From contig CAJLLX010000040.1 of assembly GCA_905207535.1 (NCBI GenBank), forward strand, positions 1-16,228: a stretch of DNA of 16,228 bases, written 5' to 3'. A model generated the notes under the pieces. It was not told the DNA's origin, searched no databases, and worked only from the letters and a program-made list of their open reading frames with translations. This DNA is from an uncultured Muribaculaceae bacterium (lineage in GTDB: Bacteria > Bacteroidota > Bacteroidia > Bacteroidales > Muribaculaceae). This document shows, in pieces, positions 1 through 7,713 of this stretch. Position 1 is the first letter of the stretch. Every line of letters starts with the position of its first letter. Position numbers and translations under genes: made by a program.

Positions 1-151
1 CACCGTCAGCGCCGCCACAGCCGACGGCGTGGCCCGTTCGCTGGGCCGCTACGGCTACGAGGGGATCCACAGCGTCTCCGCCGCCCCCTCGCCGCTGCTG
101 AGCCGCGACATAGCCCGCGTCAACGAGCTTATACACTATCTTGAGATGTAG
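1..151 (+). CDS. C-terminal end of a probable CBS-domain protein (partial)
   Basis: An open frame enters from the left edge in frame 2 and stops at TAG 149-151, giving the last 49 residues of a protein. They begin TVSAATADGVARSLGRYGYE and end in NELIHYLEM. The pattern (a short beta strand, a helix with RSLxRYGY, a degraded region, then a helix ending in LIHYLEM) resembles from memory the C-terminus of the small CBS-domain proteins that sit next to NAD kinase in other Bacteroidales. The gene ends 56 bp before the NAD kinase start on the same strand, so the two may be co-transcribed. The CBS domains themselves lie outside the window, so the family call rests on a short similarity and on gene order. 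Confidence 0.5.
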   Translation, partial: TVSAATADGVARSLGRYGYEGIHSVSAAPSPLLSRDIARVNELIHYLEM

Positions 152-207
152 CCAACTGCGCCACACTTAGTAAATAATCCTTACCAACTATCTCATACAT
201 CAGCACG

Positions 208-1113
208 ATGATTGTAGCGATCAACGGCAACCGCCACCAGGAGGGCCACCTCGAGGCCATCGACAAGCTTGTCTCTTACTTTGTGGCTCAGGGCCACAGA
301 GTGATCCTTGCGGAGCCGTTTCTCCACTATCTTGTCGACAACCTCGGCGACCGCTTCGCCATGGGGCTCGACTCAATGCCGCTGACTCAGCATCCCGCGG
401 CCGATATCGCCTTCAGCATCGGCGGCGACGGCGCTTTTCTCAAGACCGCCCGCTGGATAGGGCCGTCGTGCGCTCCCATCGCCGGCATCAACACCGGACA
501 CCTCGGCTACCTCTCGGCTTTTTCCTTCGAAAATCCCGATGACCTCCGCGACATGCTGATCAATGGGCGCTACCGCGTGGAGGAGCGCTCGCTGCTTCAG
601 GTCGACATAGAGCTCGCGCAGAGCGACGCCTCAGCCGCCCGTTCGCGCTCCATACCCCGCACCCTCACGGCACTCAACGAGATAGCCATCACCCGCGGCG
701 ACATCGCCTCGATGCTCCGCATCGCCGCTGTCATCGACGGCTCACGCTCGCTCAACTATATGGGCGACGGACTCATAATCTCCACTCCCACAGGCTCTAC
801 CGCCTACAATCTATCCGTCGGAGGCCCTATCCTCGACCCCGAGCTGCAGGGGTGGGTGCTATCCCCCGTGGCTGCCCACAGCCTCTCCATGCGCCCCCTG
901 GTGGTGAAGGATACGTCGGTGATCCGCATCACGGTGGAGTCGCGCGGCGAGGGCTATCGCCTCGCTGCCGACGGCAAGTCGTGGACGCTCCCCTTGGGCG
1001 CAATGCTCTCGGTGCGCAAGGCTCCCTACATGGTGCGCCTCATAGTGCAGCCCGAGCACACCTTCACCGATACCCTGCGTGATAAATTAGGACTTGGAAA
1101 TACCCTCGTATGA
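208..1113 (+). CDS. nadK: NAD kinase
   Basis: ATP- or polyphosphate-dependent cytoplasmic kinase that phosphorylates NAD to NADP. The hallmarks are visible in order: the GGDG motif at residues 72-75 (IGGDGAFLKTA), the GINTGHLGYL loop at 93-102, the conserved Asn-Glu pair at 157-158 (LNEIAITR) and the glycine-rich TPTGSTAYNLSVGGPIL motif at 193-209. At 301 residues it has the usual length. The ATG at 208 is preferred because the core starts immediately (MIVAINGN forms the first beta strand) and no earlier in-frame start is suggested. No Shine-Dalgarno site is seen, as is normal for Bacteroidetes. The stop overlaps the start of the next gene by four bases (ATGA), indicating translational coupling with the YgjP-like gene. 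Confidence 0.95.
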   Translation: MIVAINGNRHQEGHLEAIDKLVSYFVAQGHRVILAEPFLHYLVDNLGDRFAMGLDSMPLTQHPAADIAFSIGGDGAFLKTARWIGPSCAPIAGINTGHLGYLSAFSFENPDDLRDMLINGRYRVEERSLLQVDIELAQSDASAARSRSIPRTLTALNEIAITRGDIASMLRIAAVIDGSRSLNYMGDGLIISTPTGSTAYNLSVGGPILDPELQGWVLSPVAAHSLSMRPLVVKDTSVIRITVESRGEGYRLAADGKSWTLPLGAMLSVRKAPYMVRLIVQPEHTFTDTLRDKLGLGNTLV

Positions 1114-1814
1114 CCGGAGAGATGCATCATAAAGAGCTCGGACGTGTGGTGGTGACTCTCCGCCGCAATTCGCGCCATATCACCGCACGGTGGAAAGACG
1201 GGCTCGTCAGCCTCAACGTGCCCCACGATGTGCGTCTCCCCGACCTCAACCGCATACTCGATGACCTGGCCCCCAAGCTTTTAGCCGCCCGTCCCGACGT
1301 GTTCTACCGCGACGGGCAGCGGATGCAATTTCCCCATGCCGGCTTTGTGATACGGCGCCAGACGTTCGCCCCCTCGCGCATCCTCGGCACCGCCTCGCTC
1401 CAGCTGAGCGCCGTGGAGGTGGGGAGCGACTGGAATTTCGACGACCCCTCCACCTCGCGCGCTGTCAGCGACATGCTCTGCAAGGTGGCCTACCGCATTG
1501 CCCCTCAGACACTTCTGCCGCGTGCCCGCGAGATTGCCGACAGCATAGGGCGCCATCCCGCCGGATGGACCGTCTCCCGGGGGCACCGCGTCCTCGGCCA
1601 GTGTTCCTACAAGGGGGTCATCTCGCTGAGCTACGTGCTCCTGTTTCTCCCCGCCGACCTCTGCGACTATGTGATCTGCCACGAGCTGGCCCACCTCTCG
1701 GAGATGAACCACTCCCCGCGGTTTCACGCTCTGCTCGACAGCTATCTGGGCGGACGTGAGGCCGAGCTTGTGGCCAGGCTCCACTCCTACCGCTGGCCGG
1801 TGCTCAGAAAATAG
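1110..1814 (+). CDS. YgjP-like (DUF45) zinc metallopeptidase
   Basis: A 234-residue protein of the YgjP/DUF45 family, related to M48/SprT-type zinc peptidases. The zinc site is clear: HELAH at residues 191-195, with His191 and His195 as ligands and Glu192 catalytic, followed by EMNHSPRFH in which His201 is the expected third ligand. Upstream, SYKGVISLSYVLLFLP (166-181) matches the conserved strand before the HExxH helix. The usual RWGSCS motif is changed to VLGQCS at 161-166, a mild departure. There is no signal peptide or membrane segment, so the protein is probably cytoplasmic. Its substrate is unknown in this family. ATG 1110 overlaps the nadK stop by 4 bp; Met5 (1122) is a possible alternative start. 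Confidence 0.87.
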   Translation: MTGEMHHKELGRVVVTLRRNSRHITARWKDGLVSLNVPHDVRLPDLNRILDDLAPKLLAARPDVFYRDGQRMQFPHAGFVIRRQTFAPSRILGTASLQLSAVEVGSDWNFDDPSTSRAVSDMLCKVAYRIAPQTLLPRAREIADSIGRHPAGWTVSRGHRVLGQCSYKGVISLSYVLLFLPADLCDYVICHELAHLSEMNHSPRFHALLDSYLGGREAELVARLHSYRWPVLRK

Positions 1815-1854
1815 AAAACTGTAAAATCTTACTTATGTTTATTTAATCGTTTTC

Positions 1855-3309
1855 ATGAAGAATCTTCTTGCTAATGGGCTGATTGCCGCAGCGTTGGCTG
1901 TGCCGGCAGCAGCTTCGGGCCACGCTCTGGCCATCCCGCAGGACAATCCCCGCGCTCCGCAGCCCGCACCTACCACAGTGCAACACCCCGACTGGACCCG
2001 CAATGCCGTGATATATGAGGTGAACTGGCGTCAGATGACCCCTGAGGGCACTATCGCCGCCGTGGAGCAGCAGATCCCGCGCCTCAAGGATCTTGGTGTG
2101 GACATCCTGTGGGTGATGCCCGTCAATCCTATCTCTCAGGAAGGCCGCAAGGGGGAGCTCGGCAGCTACTATGCCTCGGCCGACTACAAGGCCCTCAACC
2201 CCGAAATGGGCACTATGGCCGATTTCCGCCATTTTGTCAAGGCCGCTCATGACGCCGGTATGAAAGTGATCATCGACTGGGTGCCCAACCACACCGGCAA
2301 CGACAACTGGTGGCGCACCTATCATCCTGATTTCTACCGCTATGACGACAAGGGAGAGGTGATACATCCCGCCGACTGGACCGATGTGAGCCAGCTCGAT
2401 TATTCCAACCCCGAGATGCGCCGCTACATGATCGACGCTATGGCCCACTGGATCTACGACGCCGACATCGACGGATTTCGCTGCGATGTGGCCGGCATGG
2501 TGCCGGTGGACTTCTGGAACGAGGCTCGTCCGCAGCTCGAGGCCATCAAGCCGGGTCTCTTCATGCTCGCCGAGGCCGACAATGCCCCGCTGCTCGAGCA
2601 TGCCTTCGACATGGACTACAATTGGCCCATGGCCAATCTCTTCAAGGAGATAGCCAACAATGCCGGCCAGTATTCGCGCCCCGGAGCCGACCGCATGGCG
2701 CGCCGCCCGGCTGTGGCCATCGACACCCTCCTGGCGCATCAGGCCGCCACATATCCCGCCGACGGGTATATGATGAACATGATCACCAATCACGACTTCA
2801 ATTCGTGGGAAGGTACTGAGTTTGAGCGCTTCGGCAATCTCGCTGACGCCATGGCGGTGCTCAGCTACACCCTGCCCGGCATGCCGCTGATCTACACCGG
2901 CCAGGAGACCGGCCTCAACCGTGCCTTCGAGTTCTTCAAAAAGGATACAGCCCCCGATTTCGAGCCCCGGAACAGTTATTTCGACTTCTACCGCTCGCTC
3001 AACGAGCTCAAACACCGCGAACCGGCCCTCCGCGCCGGCGCTCCCGGCAAGGGTGGACACATGCTCCGCTACCCGGCCACGAGCCCCGACCTTTACATCT
3101 TCGAGCGTCAGATGGGCGACTCACGCGTGCTGGTGATGGTGAATCTCGGCTCCAAAACCCGCAAGATCAAATACACCGGCTCCGCTCCCTCGCCCCAGTG
3201 GATGGTCAACTGGTTTACCCGCGAGGATGGGAAGCTGCCCAAGTCGCTCAAGCCGGGCGAATACCGTGTGTATGTGCGCCGTACGCCTCCGCTTAACAAG
3301 CCGATGTAA
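1855..3309 (+). CDS. Exported GH13 alpha-amylase-family glycosidase
   Basis: A 484-residue glycoside hydrolase family 13 enzyme, expected to cut alpha-glucans such as starch or maltodextrins. All four GH13 regions are present: I, DWVPNH at 141-146; II, GFRCDVA at 207-213 with nucleophile Asp211; III, LAEAD with acid/base Glu240; IV, TNHD with Asp314. The barrel covers about residues 45-385 and a C-terminal beta domain about 390-475. The N-terminus (MKNLLANGLIAAALAVPAAA) is a signal peptide with no lipobox cysteine, so the protein is periplasmic or secreted rather than a SusG-type surface lipoprotein. No SusC/SusD pair or regulator is adjacent, so it is not in a classic polysaccharide locus here. 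It starts 40 bp after the metallopeptidase gene, in an AT-rich gap without a convincing promoter. Confidence 0.9.
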   Translation: MKNLLANGLIAAALAVPAAASGHALAIPQDNPRAPQPAPTTVQHPDWTRNAVIYEVNWRQMTPEGTIAAVEQQIPRLKDLGVDILWVMPVNPISQEGRKGELGSYYASADYKALNPEMGTMADFRHFVKAAHDAGMKVIIDWVPNHTGNDNWWRTYHPDFYRYDDKGEVIHPADWTDVSQLDYSNPEMRRYMIDAMAHWIYDADIDGFRCDVAGMVPVDFWNEARPQLEAIKPGLFMLAEADNAPLLEHAFDMDYNWPMANLFKEIANNAGQYSRPGADRMARRPAVAIDTLLAHQAATYPADGYMMNMITNHDFNSWEGTEFERFGNLADAMAVLSYTLPGMPLIYTGQETGLNRAFEFFKKDTAPDFEPRNSYFDFYRSLNELKHREPALRAGAPGKGGHMLRYPATSPDLYIFERQMGDSRVLVMVNLGSKTRKIKYTGSAPSPQWMVNWFTREDGKLPKSLKPGEYRVYVRRTPPLNKPM

Positions 3310-3458
3310 GTCTCTGAATCTCTGAATGTCATTATAACGCCCTCAGATTAGCCCGGATAGTATAAATGCATAAAAAATTACGAATTACGCATTTATGCAA
3401 CACTCGTGTTACGGCTGTAACAATGCAGTTTTAACTAAAAAAATATTAACACAAATAC

Positions 3459-3502
3459 AATACAAAAAGGTTACCCTCTTGCAGCGGGTAACCTTTTGTA
3501 TT
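3459..3502. terminator. Strong inverted repeat, intrinsic terminator after the glycosidase gene
   Basis: The left arm (3459-3476, ending GGTTACCC) and the right arm (3486-3502, starting GGGTAACC) pair over 17 bp with one bulged A. The loop is the 9 bases 3477-3485. The stem base is A-rich on the left and T-rich on the right (TTTTGTATT), so the structure could stop transcription from either side. It lies about 150 bp after the glycosidase stop. Its right half overlaps the promoter of the next gene. Confidence 0.8.
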
Positions 3503-3509
3503 AATTTTG
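3479..3509 (+). promoter_or_regulatory. Bacteroidetes-type promoter for the response regulator pseudogene
   Basis: TTG at 3479-3481 is followed after 20 bases by TAATTTTG at 3502-3509, matching the Bacteroidetes sigma-ABfr pattern (TTTG at -33, TAnnTTTG at -7). Transcription would start near 3515, giving a leader of about 100 bases to the ATG at 3615. The -33 box lies in the loop of the preceding terminator hairpin, so the two signals overlap physically. Confidence 0.55.
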
Positions 3510-3614
3510 GGTCACAACAAGGGGATGAATAAAATCATGTTACCGAATAAAGCATATGTTTTTATGCGGATTGCCATCTTTTTAGTCACCCCGGGCTAAA
3601 CCAGATATATAGTA

Positions 3615-4026
3615 ATGGCAGTCAGTTCAGAACATAATGTTTCTACACCGCAGCGCGGGCGTATCCTTGTCGTAGACAGCGACAAGGATATCTGCGACCT
3701 TATCTGCGTACACTTCCATATGGAAGTGTTTTGCGGTAGACACGTGCAGTTCTGTCGACGATCTCTACAACATCAATATTGCCGACTATGCTCTGATGGT
3801 GATAGACCTCAACATCGACGGCAATTCGGGTCTGGGCATCGTGGAGCAGGTGAAACAGCGCCGCGACACAGCCGATGTGGGTGTCATTACATGCTCGGTG
3901 AATATGTCGCCCGACCTTATCATCAATGCCCTCAATGCCGGCGCCGACGACTACCTCATCAAGCCCTTCTCCCTCCGCGAGCTCACCGCTCGCGTCCGCT
4001 CGGTGCTCCGCCGCCACCTCGCCTAA
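3615..4026 (+). pseudogene. Response regulator receiver domain, broken by a +1 frameshift
   Basis: Two frames together make one CheY-like receiver domain. The first (from ATG 3615) gives RILVVDSDKDICDLICVHFH with the acidic Asp pair. The second (in phase with 3730-4026) gives FAVDTCSSVDDLYNINIADY, the phospho-acceptor strand MVIDLNIDGNSG, VITCS with the switch Thr/Ser, and the conserved Lys in DYLIKPFSLREL. They meet between 3726 and 3729, where one base is extra; dropping T3727 restores MEGFAVDT, as expected in receivers. Without repair the first frame runs out of phase to 4031 and loses the phosphorylation site. Even repaired, the protein would be about 137 residues and end at RVRSVLRRHLA, just where an OmpR/RprY-type regulator would continue into its DNA-binding domain. 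It is either a single-domain regulator or the remnant of a longer one. A sequencing error is possible. Confidence 0.8.
3710..3729. repeat. Perfect 20-bp palindrome at the frameshift site
   Basis: ACACTTCCATATGGAAGTGT is its own reverse complement and lies inside the receiver coding region. The extra base that breaks the reading frame falls in its right arm. Confidence 0.95.
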
Positions 4027-4150
4027 GGTAATAAGCTGCAAATCAAGGTGCGACGCTACAAGCCGGCATTTTACCCCACCCATTCCACAGGCCGGCGGTT
4101 TATAGGCGATTTTATTCAGTACAACGATATTATATTGGCGAATATGGCGG

Positions 4151-5839
4151 TCAGTATTTGAAGCTGGAGCCGCCGAGAAACTCGCGGAGGAGGCTGGTGG
4201 GGGGCACTCCGCTGTCGCCGATCTGGCGGAAATAGGAGAGGAAGCGGCGCAGGCGGTAGGCTTCGGCATATTCGGGCACGTCGTTGGGCACATCGCGCAG
4301 GATGGCCTCGCCGTAATCTTTCATCACGCCAAGCTCGAAGAGGAGCGACGAATTGAAGGTGCTGTCGGCATTGTCCTGGAAGGGGAAGATCCACTTTTCC
4401 TCGCCGCGGCGCACACTGGGCCAGCGACGGATAGTCTCCACGGCCGATGTGCCTCGATATTTGTGGTCGCGGATGATGCGGCGCAGCAGACGGTTGTCGG
4501 TGGTGGGTATCCAGTTGTGGTCGTCGATGGAGAGGGTGGTTAGAGCCGAGACATACACGCGATATTTCATGCGCTCGTCGATGGCGGCGGTAAGCTCGGG
4601 GTTGAGGCCGTGGATCCCCTCCATGAGCAGGATGGAGTTGTCGTCGAGGCGCATCTTTTCGCCTCGGTACACCCGCTTGCCAAGCTCGAAACTGTAGGTG
4701 GGCAATTCGATCTCCTCGCCGCGCAGCAGGGCCGCGAGGTCGGCGTTAAACTGCTTGAGGTCAAGGGCGTAGAGCGACTCGTAGTCGTAGTCGCCGTCGG
4801 CGTCGCGGGGTGTCTTCTCGCGGTCGACAAAGTAGTTGTCGAGCGATATAATCTTGGGCGACAGCAGGTTGGTCATCAGGTAGATGCCCAGGCGCTTGGT
4901 GGTGGTGGTTTTGCCCGACGACGAGGGTCCGGCGATGAGCACTATGCGTGCGCCTCCTTGGCGGTAGCGCTCGGTGATCTCGTCGGCGATGGCCGCTATC
5001 TTCTTGTCGTGCAGCGCCTCGGCCACATTTATCAGTTCGGCCGAGCGGTTGAGGTCCACGGCATGGTTGAGCTGCCCCACATTGCGCAGGCCCAGCACAT
5101 CGTTGAAGTGCAGATAGTCGAGATAAGCCTCGTACATCTTCTCCTGGGGGAATGGCACGGCCGGGCGCTGCGGATCGTTGCGGTCGAAGGCCATGAGCAG
5201 GAATCCCTCCTTGTAGGGCACGAGGTCAAACACCGAGGTGTGGCCTGTGGTGGGCGCCAGCGCGCCGTAGAAGCTGTCTACCACGCCGTCGAGGCGGTAG
5301 TAGGTGGTATATAGCTCGTGGATGCTCTCCAGGAGCTGCACCTTGTCGTTGAGCCCCTCCTCGCGGAAGCGCTCAATGATGTCGGATGTGAGGCGCTCCT
5401 TGCGCTCGAAGGGGAGATTGCGGTCCACAAGCTCGCGCATCGCCTCGTGGAGCGCAGCGGTGACTGCCGGCATCTCGGAGGGGGGCAGAGGGGTGCTCGC
5501 GCGGAAAAGGCGGCAGTAATATCCTCCCCCTATCGAGTGCTCTATGCGCAGGCGCATGCCGGGATAGCGGTGAGCCACAGCCACATAGAGCATCATGCAG
5601 AGCGAGCGCACGTACACCCGGTGGCCCGGCGCCGAGGTGGCGGGGAGAAATTCCACCTGTTTCGGGGCGAAAACCTGAAAGTGGAGCGGCTCGTTCTTGT
5701 TGTTGACATAGGCGCAGATGGGCCGTAGGTCGCCCAGGCGGTCTTTGAGCCGCGCGGCAAGCTCGAGGAGGGTCTCACCTCCGGCTATAGAGATATATTC
5801 GTGCAAATTCTTGCAGTAGATTTTCATGGTGGAGCTCAT
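4151..5839 (-). CDS. Nucleoside (uridine-type) kinase with N-terminal TGS/ThrRS-like domain
   Basis: A 562-residue two-part protein. Residues 1 to about 270 resemble the TGS and second additional domains of threonyl-tRNA synthetase (YCKNLHEYISIAGGETLLEL at the start, then a domain with HSIGGGYYC). Residues about 297-500 form a P-loop kinase of the uridine kinase/phosphoribulokinase family: Walker A GPSSSGKTTTTKRL at 304-317, the SLDNYFVDREKTPRD segment that follows it in uridine kinases, and LLMEGIHGLN. The family is common in Bacteroidetes and Firmicutes and is annotated as nucleoside kinase, probably salvaging uridine or cytidine; the exact substrate is not settled by the sequence. It is the last gene of a probable minus-strand operon, 42 bp after the LPS-kinase-like gene. 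The start at 5839 is MSSTMKIYC; Met5 (5827) is also possible. Confidence 0.85.
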   Translation of the reverse strand: MSSTMKIYCKNLHEYISIAGGETLLELAARLKDRLGDLRPICAYVNNKNEPLHFQVFAPKQVEFLPATSAPGHRVYVRSLCMMLYVAVAHRYPGMRLRIEHSIGGGYYCRLFRASTPLPPSEMPAVTAALHEAMRELVDRNLPFERKERLTSDIIERFREEGLNDKVQLLESIHELYTTYYRLDGVVDSFYGALAPTTGHTSVFDLVPYKEGFLLMAFDRNDPQRPAVPFPQEKMYEAYLDYLHFNDVLGLRNVGQLNHAVDLNRSAELINVAEALHDKKIAAIADEITERYRQGGARIVLIAGPSSSGKTTTTKRLGIYLMTNLLSPKIISLDNYFVDREKTPRDADGDYDYESLYALDLKQFNADLAALLRGEEIELPTYSFELGKRVYRGEKMRLDDNSILLMEGIHGLNPELTAAIDERMKYRVYVSALTTLSIDDHNWIPTTDNRLLRRIIRDHKYRGTSAVETIRRWPSVRRGEEKWIFPFQDNADSTFNSSLLFELGVMKDYGEAILRDVPNDVPEYAEAYRLRRFLSYFRQIGDSGVPPTSLLREFLGGSSFKY

Positions 5840-5881
5840 GGCTGTATATCTTTTTAAGTGAAATTTTGGTTTATAGAGCGA

Positions 5882-6709
5882 TTATTTGCCGATAAGCTGC
5901 TTGAAGCGCTCTTTTTTCATGTGTCCTTCGCGCCATCGGGTGGTCGCCTCGAGGGCTTCGGCCACTACGGTCTGCTCATCCTCGCCGGCAGCGCGGGCGT
6001 AGGCCCGGGCGAGGCGTTCGATCCACCCCATGTCCCAGGAGATGGATTTGAACATCTGCATCAGTTTGTGGCGGTCGGTCACGCCGAAGTCCATGCGGTT
6101 GAGATCGACGTAGTAGAACCGGTATCCCCCCTGAGGAAGGCGCTCCACGAGGATGTTGCCCGGGGAGAAGTCGTGAAACCACACTCCGGCTCGGTGGAGG
6201 CGCACCATCTCGGCTCCGAGGGCCTCGGTGAGGGCTTCGAAGTCGTCCCACCCCTCGCATCCGCGGATATTGGGGTAGGGGAGCTGGCGGCAGAAGTAGT
6301 AGCTGCGGGTCATTTTGATCCAGGCACCCGCCCAGGGGCCGGTGTGCACCTCGCTGTAGGCTATCGGTTCGGGGGTAAAGAATCCCTCCTCTATCAGCCG
6401 CCGGGCGTTGAGATACGACCGCTCGGCCTTGCTCTTGCGGAAACTGCGATAGACATATCCGTTGGGGAAGGGCGGCACGCGGAAGGCCTTGACATTGACC
6501 GGCACCGTCAGGTCGTTGCGCCTCGGCTCGGCGCCACTGCTGCGCTGCTCCTCGGCGGGGTCGCCTGGGAGGATGTAGAAGAGGGTGTTGCGGCGCCCTT
6601 TGTAGACGGTAGTGGCGCCGGGAGGCATCCCCCCCTCGGTGACGGCGCGCACCATCGGCCCGGCATCGGGGTGCGTGGGGGCAATCATTATTCGTTGTCT
6701 CTGTGCCAT
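5882..6709 (-). CDS. WaaP/InaA-like lipopolysaccharide core kinase family protein
   Basis: A 275-residue protein with a protein-kinase-like fold of the lipopolysaccharide kinase (Kdo/WaaP/InaA) type. Visible motifs: VKAF with the likely ATP-binding Lys74; the catalytic loop RLHRAGVWFHDFSPGNILVE (171-190) with His179, Asp180 and Asn185; and the metal-binding Asp202 in YYVDLNRMDFG. The N-terminal 70 residues include a strand typical of these short kinases. There is no signal peptide, so it acts in the cytoplasm, where such enzymes phosphorylate heptose or Kdo of the lipid A core before export. It lies 20 bp after the PAP2 gene and 42 bp before the nucleoside kinase, suggesting one transcript. 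The sugar substrate is an inference. It could also be an uncharacterised small-molecule kinase, but the PAP2 and EptA-like neighbours support an envelope role. Confidence 0.75.
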   Translation of the reverse strand: MAQRQRIMIAPTHPDAGPMVRAVTEGGMPPGATTVYKGRRNTLFYILPGDPAEEQRSSGAEPRRNDLTVPVNVKAFRVPPFPNGYVYRSFRKSKAERSYLNARRLIEEGFFTPEPIAYSEVHTGPWAGAWIKMTRSYYFCRQLPYPNIRGCEGWDDFEALTEALGAEMVRLHRAGVWFHDFSPGNILVERLPQGGYRFYYVDLNRMDFGVTDRHKLMQMFKSISWDMGWIERLARAYARAAGEDEQTVVAEALEATTRWREGHMKKERFKQLIGK

Positions 6710-6729
6710 GGCTTAGATGAGGTTGGGTA

Positions 6730-7713
6730 TCAGAATGTTATGTGCGCCGACACGCCGTATCCCCCGGCCGAGGCGAAGGGGGAGGCCATCCATCGTATCT
6801 GATGCGACGTCTGCGCCGTCTCCGGGGCTATGCGCTGCAGCAGCACGTCGCGGTGCATGCGGGTGCGCTTGCGGAAGATCTTGGGATAGAGCCAGTAGGC
6901 GAAGGTGGTGCTGAGATATCCCAGGGCAGCGCCGCCGACGACATCGTTCACCCAGTGGCGGTCGTTGTGGATGCGCATATACGCCACTCCGAGGCCCACG
7001 AGGTAGCCCGACATCGCCACCCACTTGTTCTTGTCCCAGTATTCGCGGCGCAGATACTCGGCGCCCATGAAGGTGGTGCCTGTGTGGCCCGAGGGGAAGG
7101 AGTTGCGGGCGTTGGAGTCGGGGCGCTTCTCGCGCACGGTGCTTTTGAGCGCTATGTTGGCCACTCCGAAGGTGGCATAGCTCATGGCCAGCAGTATGGT
7201 GCGGTCGAGCAGGTCGTGCTGGCCTTTGTATCCGGCAAACTGCATGACATACGAGGCCACCATGGGGGAGTACTGCAGCCAGTTGTCCACCGGCGTCTTG
7301 TCCTTGCCGTGGTGGGAGATGGTGTTTTGCATCACCTCCCTCCATGTGCGCAGCATAGGCACTTTGGCGAATAGCGCCGCCACGGTGATTATACCCGCCG
7401 GGATGATAAACTCGCCGGGCTTAACGTTGTGGCTGGTGTCGCCCAGGCGCTTGAGCTGATCTCCCACGCTGCCGCACGAGGCGATGGCGGCATAGTCGGA
7501 CGTGGTGAGCACTGTGGTGCTGTCGCCGGCAAGGCGCTCTATCACCACGCTTTCATCGCCGTAGATGTCGTTGGGAGCGGGTACGGTCTCCCCCTGTATG
7601 ATCACTATGGTATCGGGCTGCTCGGCCACCGACGCTGCGGGGGCGCCGGGCATCACGGCCTGCATCACCATGTACCGCAGAAGTACTATTATGAGGGTTA
7701 TAATCTGGCGCAT
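6730..7713 (-). CDS. PAP2-family membrane phosphatase
   Basis: A 327-residue phosphatidic-acid-phosphatase type 2 protein. The three catalytic motifs are intact: C1 KSTVREKRP (190-198), C2 FPSGH (206-210) and C3 RIHNDRHWVND (247-257) with His253 and Asp257. A hydrophobic N-terminus (residues 1-28) looks like a signal peptide or anchor. Residues about 30-95 form a non-conserved periplasmic region, followed by several short hydrophobic segments. The C-terminal 30 residues after RKRTRMHRDV are extra and end in an alternating, strand-like GYGVSAHITF. Family members dephosphorylate lipid substrates such as lipid A (LpxE/LpxF), undecaprenyl pyrophosphate or phosphatidyl-glycerophosphate; which one cannot be decided here. 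It is the first gene of the minus-strand operon and is divergent from the EptA-like gene. Confidence 0.85.
   Translation of the reverse strand: MRQIITLIIVLLRYMVMQAVMPGAPAASVAEQPDTIVIIQGETVPAPNDIYGDESVVIERLAGDSTTVLTTSDYAAIASCGSVGDQLKRLGDTSHNVKPGEFIIPAGIITVAALFAKVPMLRTWREVMQNTISHHGKDKTPVDNWLQYSPMVASYVMQFAGYKGQHDLLDRTILLAMSYATFGVANIALKSTVREKRPDSNARNSFPSGHTGTTFMGAEYLRREYWDKNKWVAMSGYLVGLGVAYMRIHNDRHWVNDVVGGAALGYLSTTFAYWLYPKIFRKRTRMHRDVLLQRIAPETAQTSHQIRWMASPFASAGGYGVSAHITF

Larger units (their letters stand above)
3310..3614. other. AT-rich intergenic region between glycosidase and response regulator gene
   Basis: About 305 bp with no credible gene. It holds a weak AT-rich hairpin (arms ATAAATGC 3362-3369 and GCATTTAT 3389-3396), the strong terminator at 3459-3502, a promoter overlapping the terminator's 3' half, and a roughly 100-base 5' untranslated leader before the broken response regulator gene. 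The leader contains one small hairpin (GCATA/TATGC, 3552-3567). Nothing else is recognised. Confidence 0.7.

Noticed and set aside
1831..1838. TATGTTTA before the glycosidase gene as a -7 box
   Set aside because: The final G of TAnnTTTG is missing and no -33 TTTG is at the right distance.
1843..3060. Long open frame antisense to the glycosidase gene, and similar long antisense frames across nadK, the EptA-like gene and mnmG
   Set aside because: They arise from GC-rich codon bias opposite well-supported genes, with no recognisable domains and no start context.
3362..3396. ATAAATGC/GCATTTAT hairpin as the glycosidase terminator
   Set aside because: The stem is weak and AT-only apart from one GC step, the loop is 19 bases, and no T-run follows; the hairpin at 3459-3502 is far stronger.
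3715..3735. Programmed +1 ribosomal frameshifting in the receiver gene
   Set aside because: No in-frame stop, slippery codon or stimulatory Shine-Dalgarno-like site is seen at the junction, and the unshifted frame runs on to 4031. A mutation or sequencing error is simpler.
4062..4096. GCCGGC repeat pair between the convergent receiver and kinase genes as a terminator
   Set aside because: Two copies of a 6-bp palindrome with a 23-base loop and no clear T-run on either strand.
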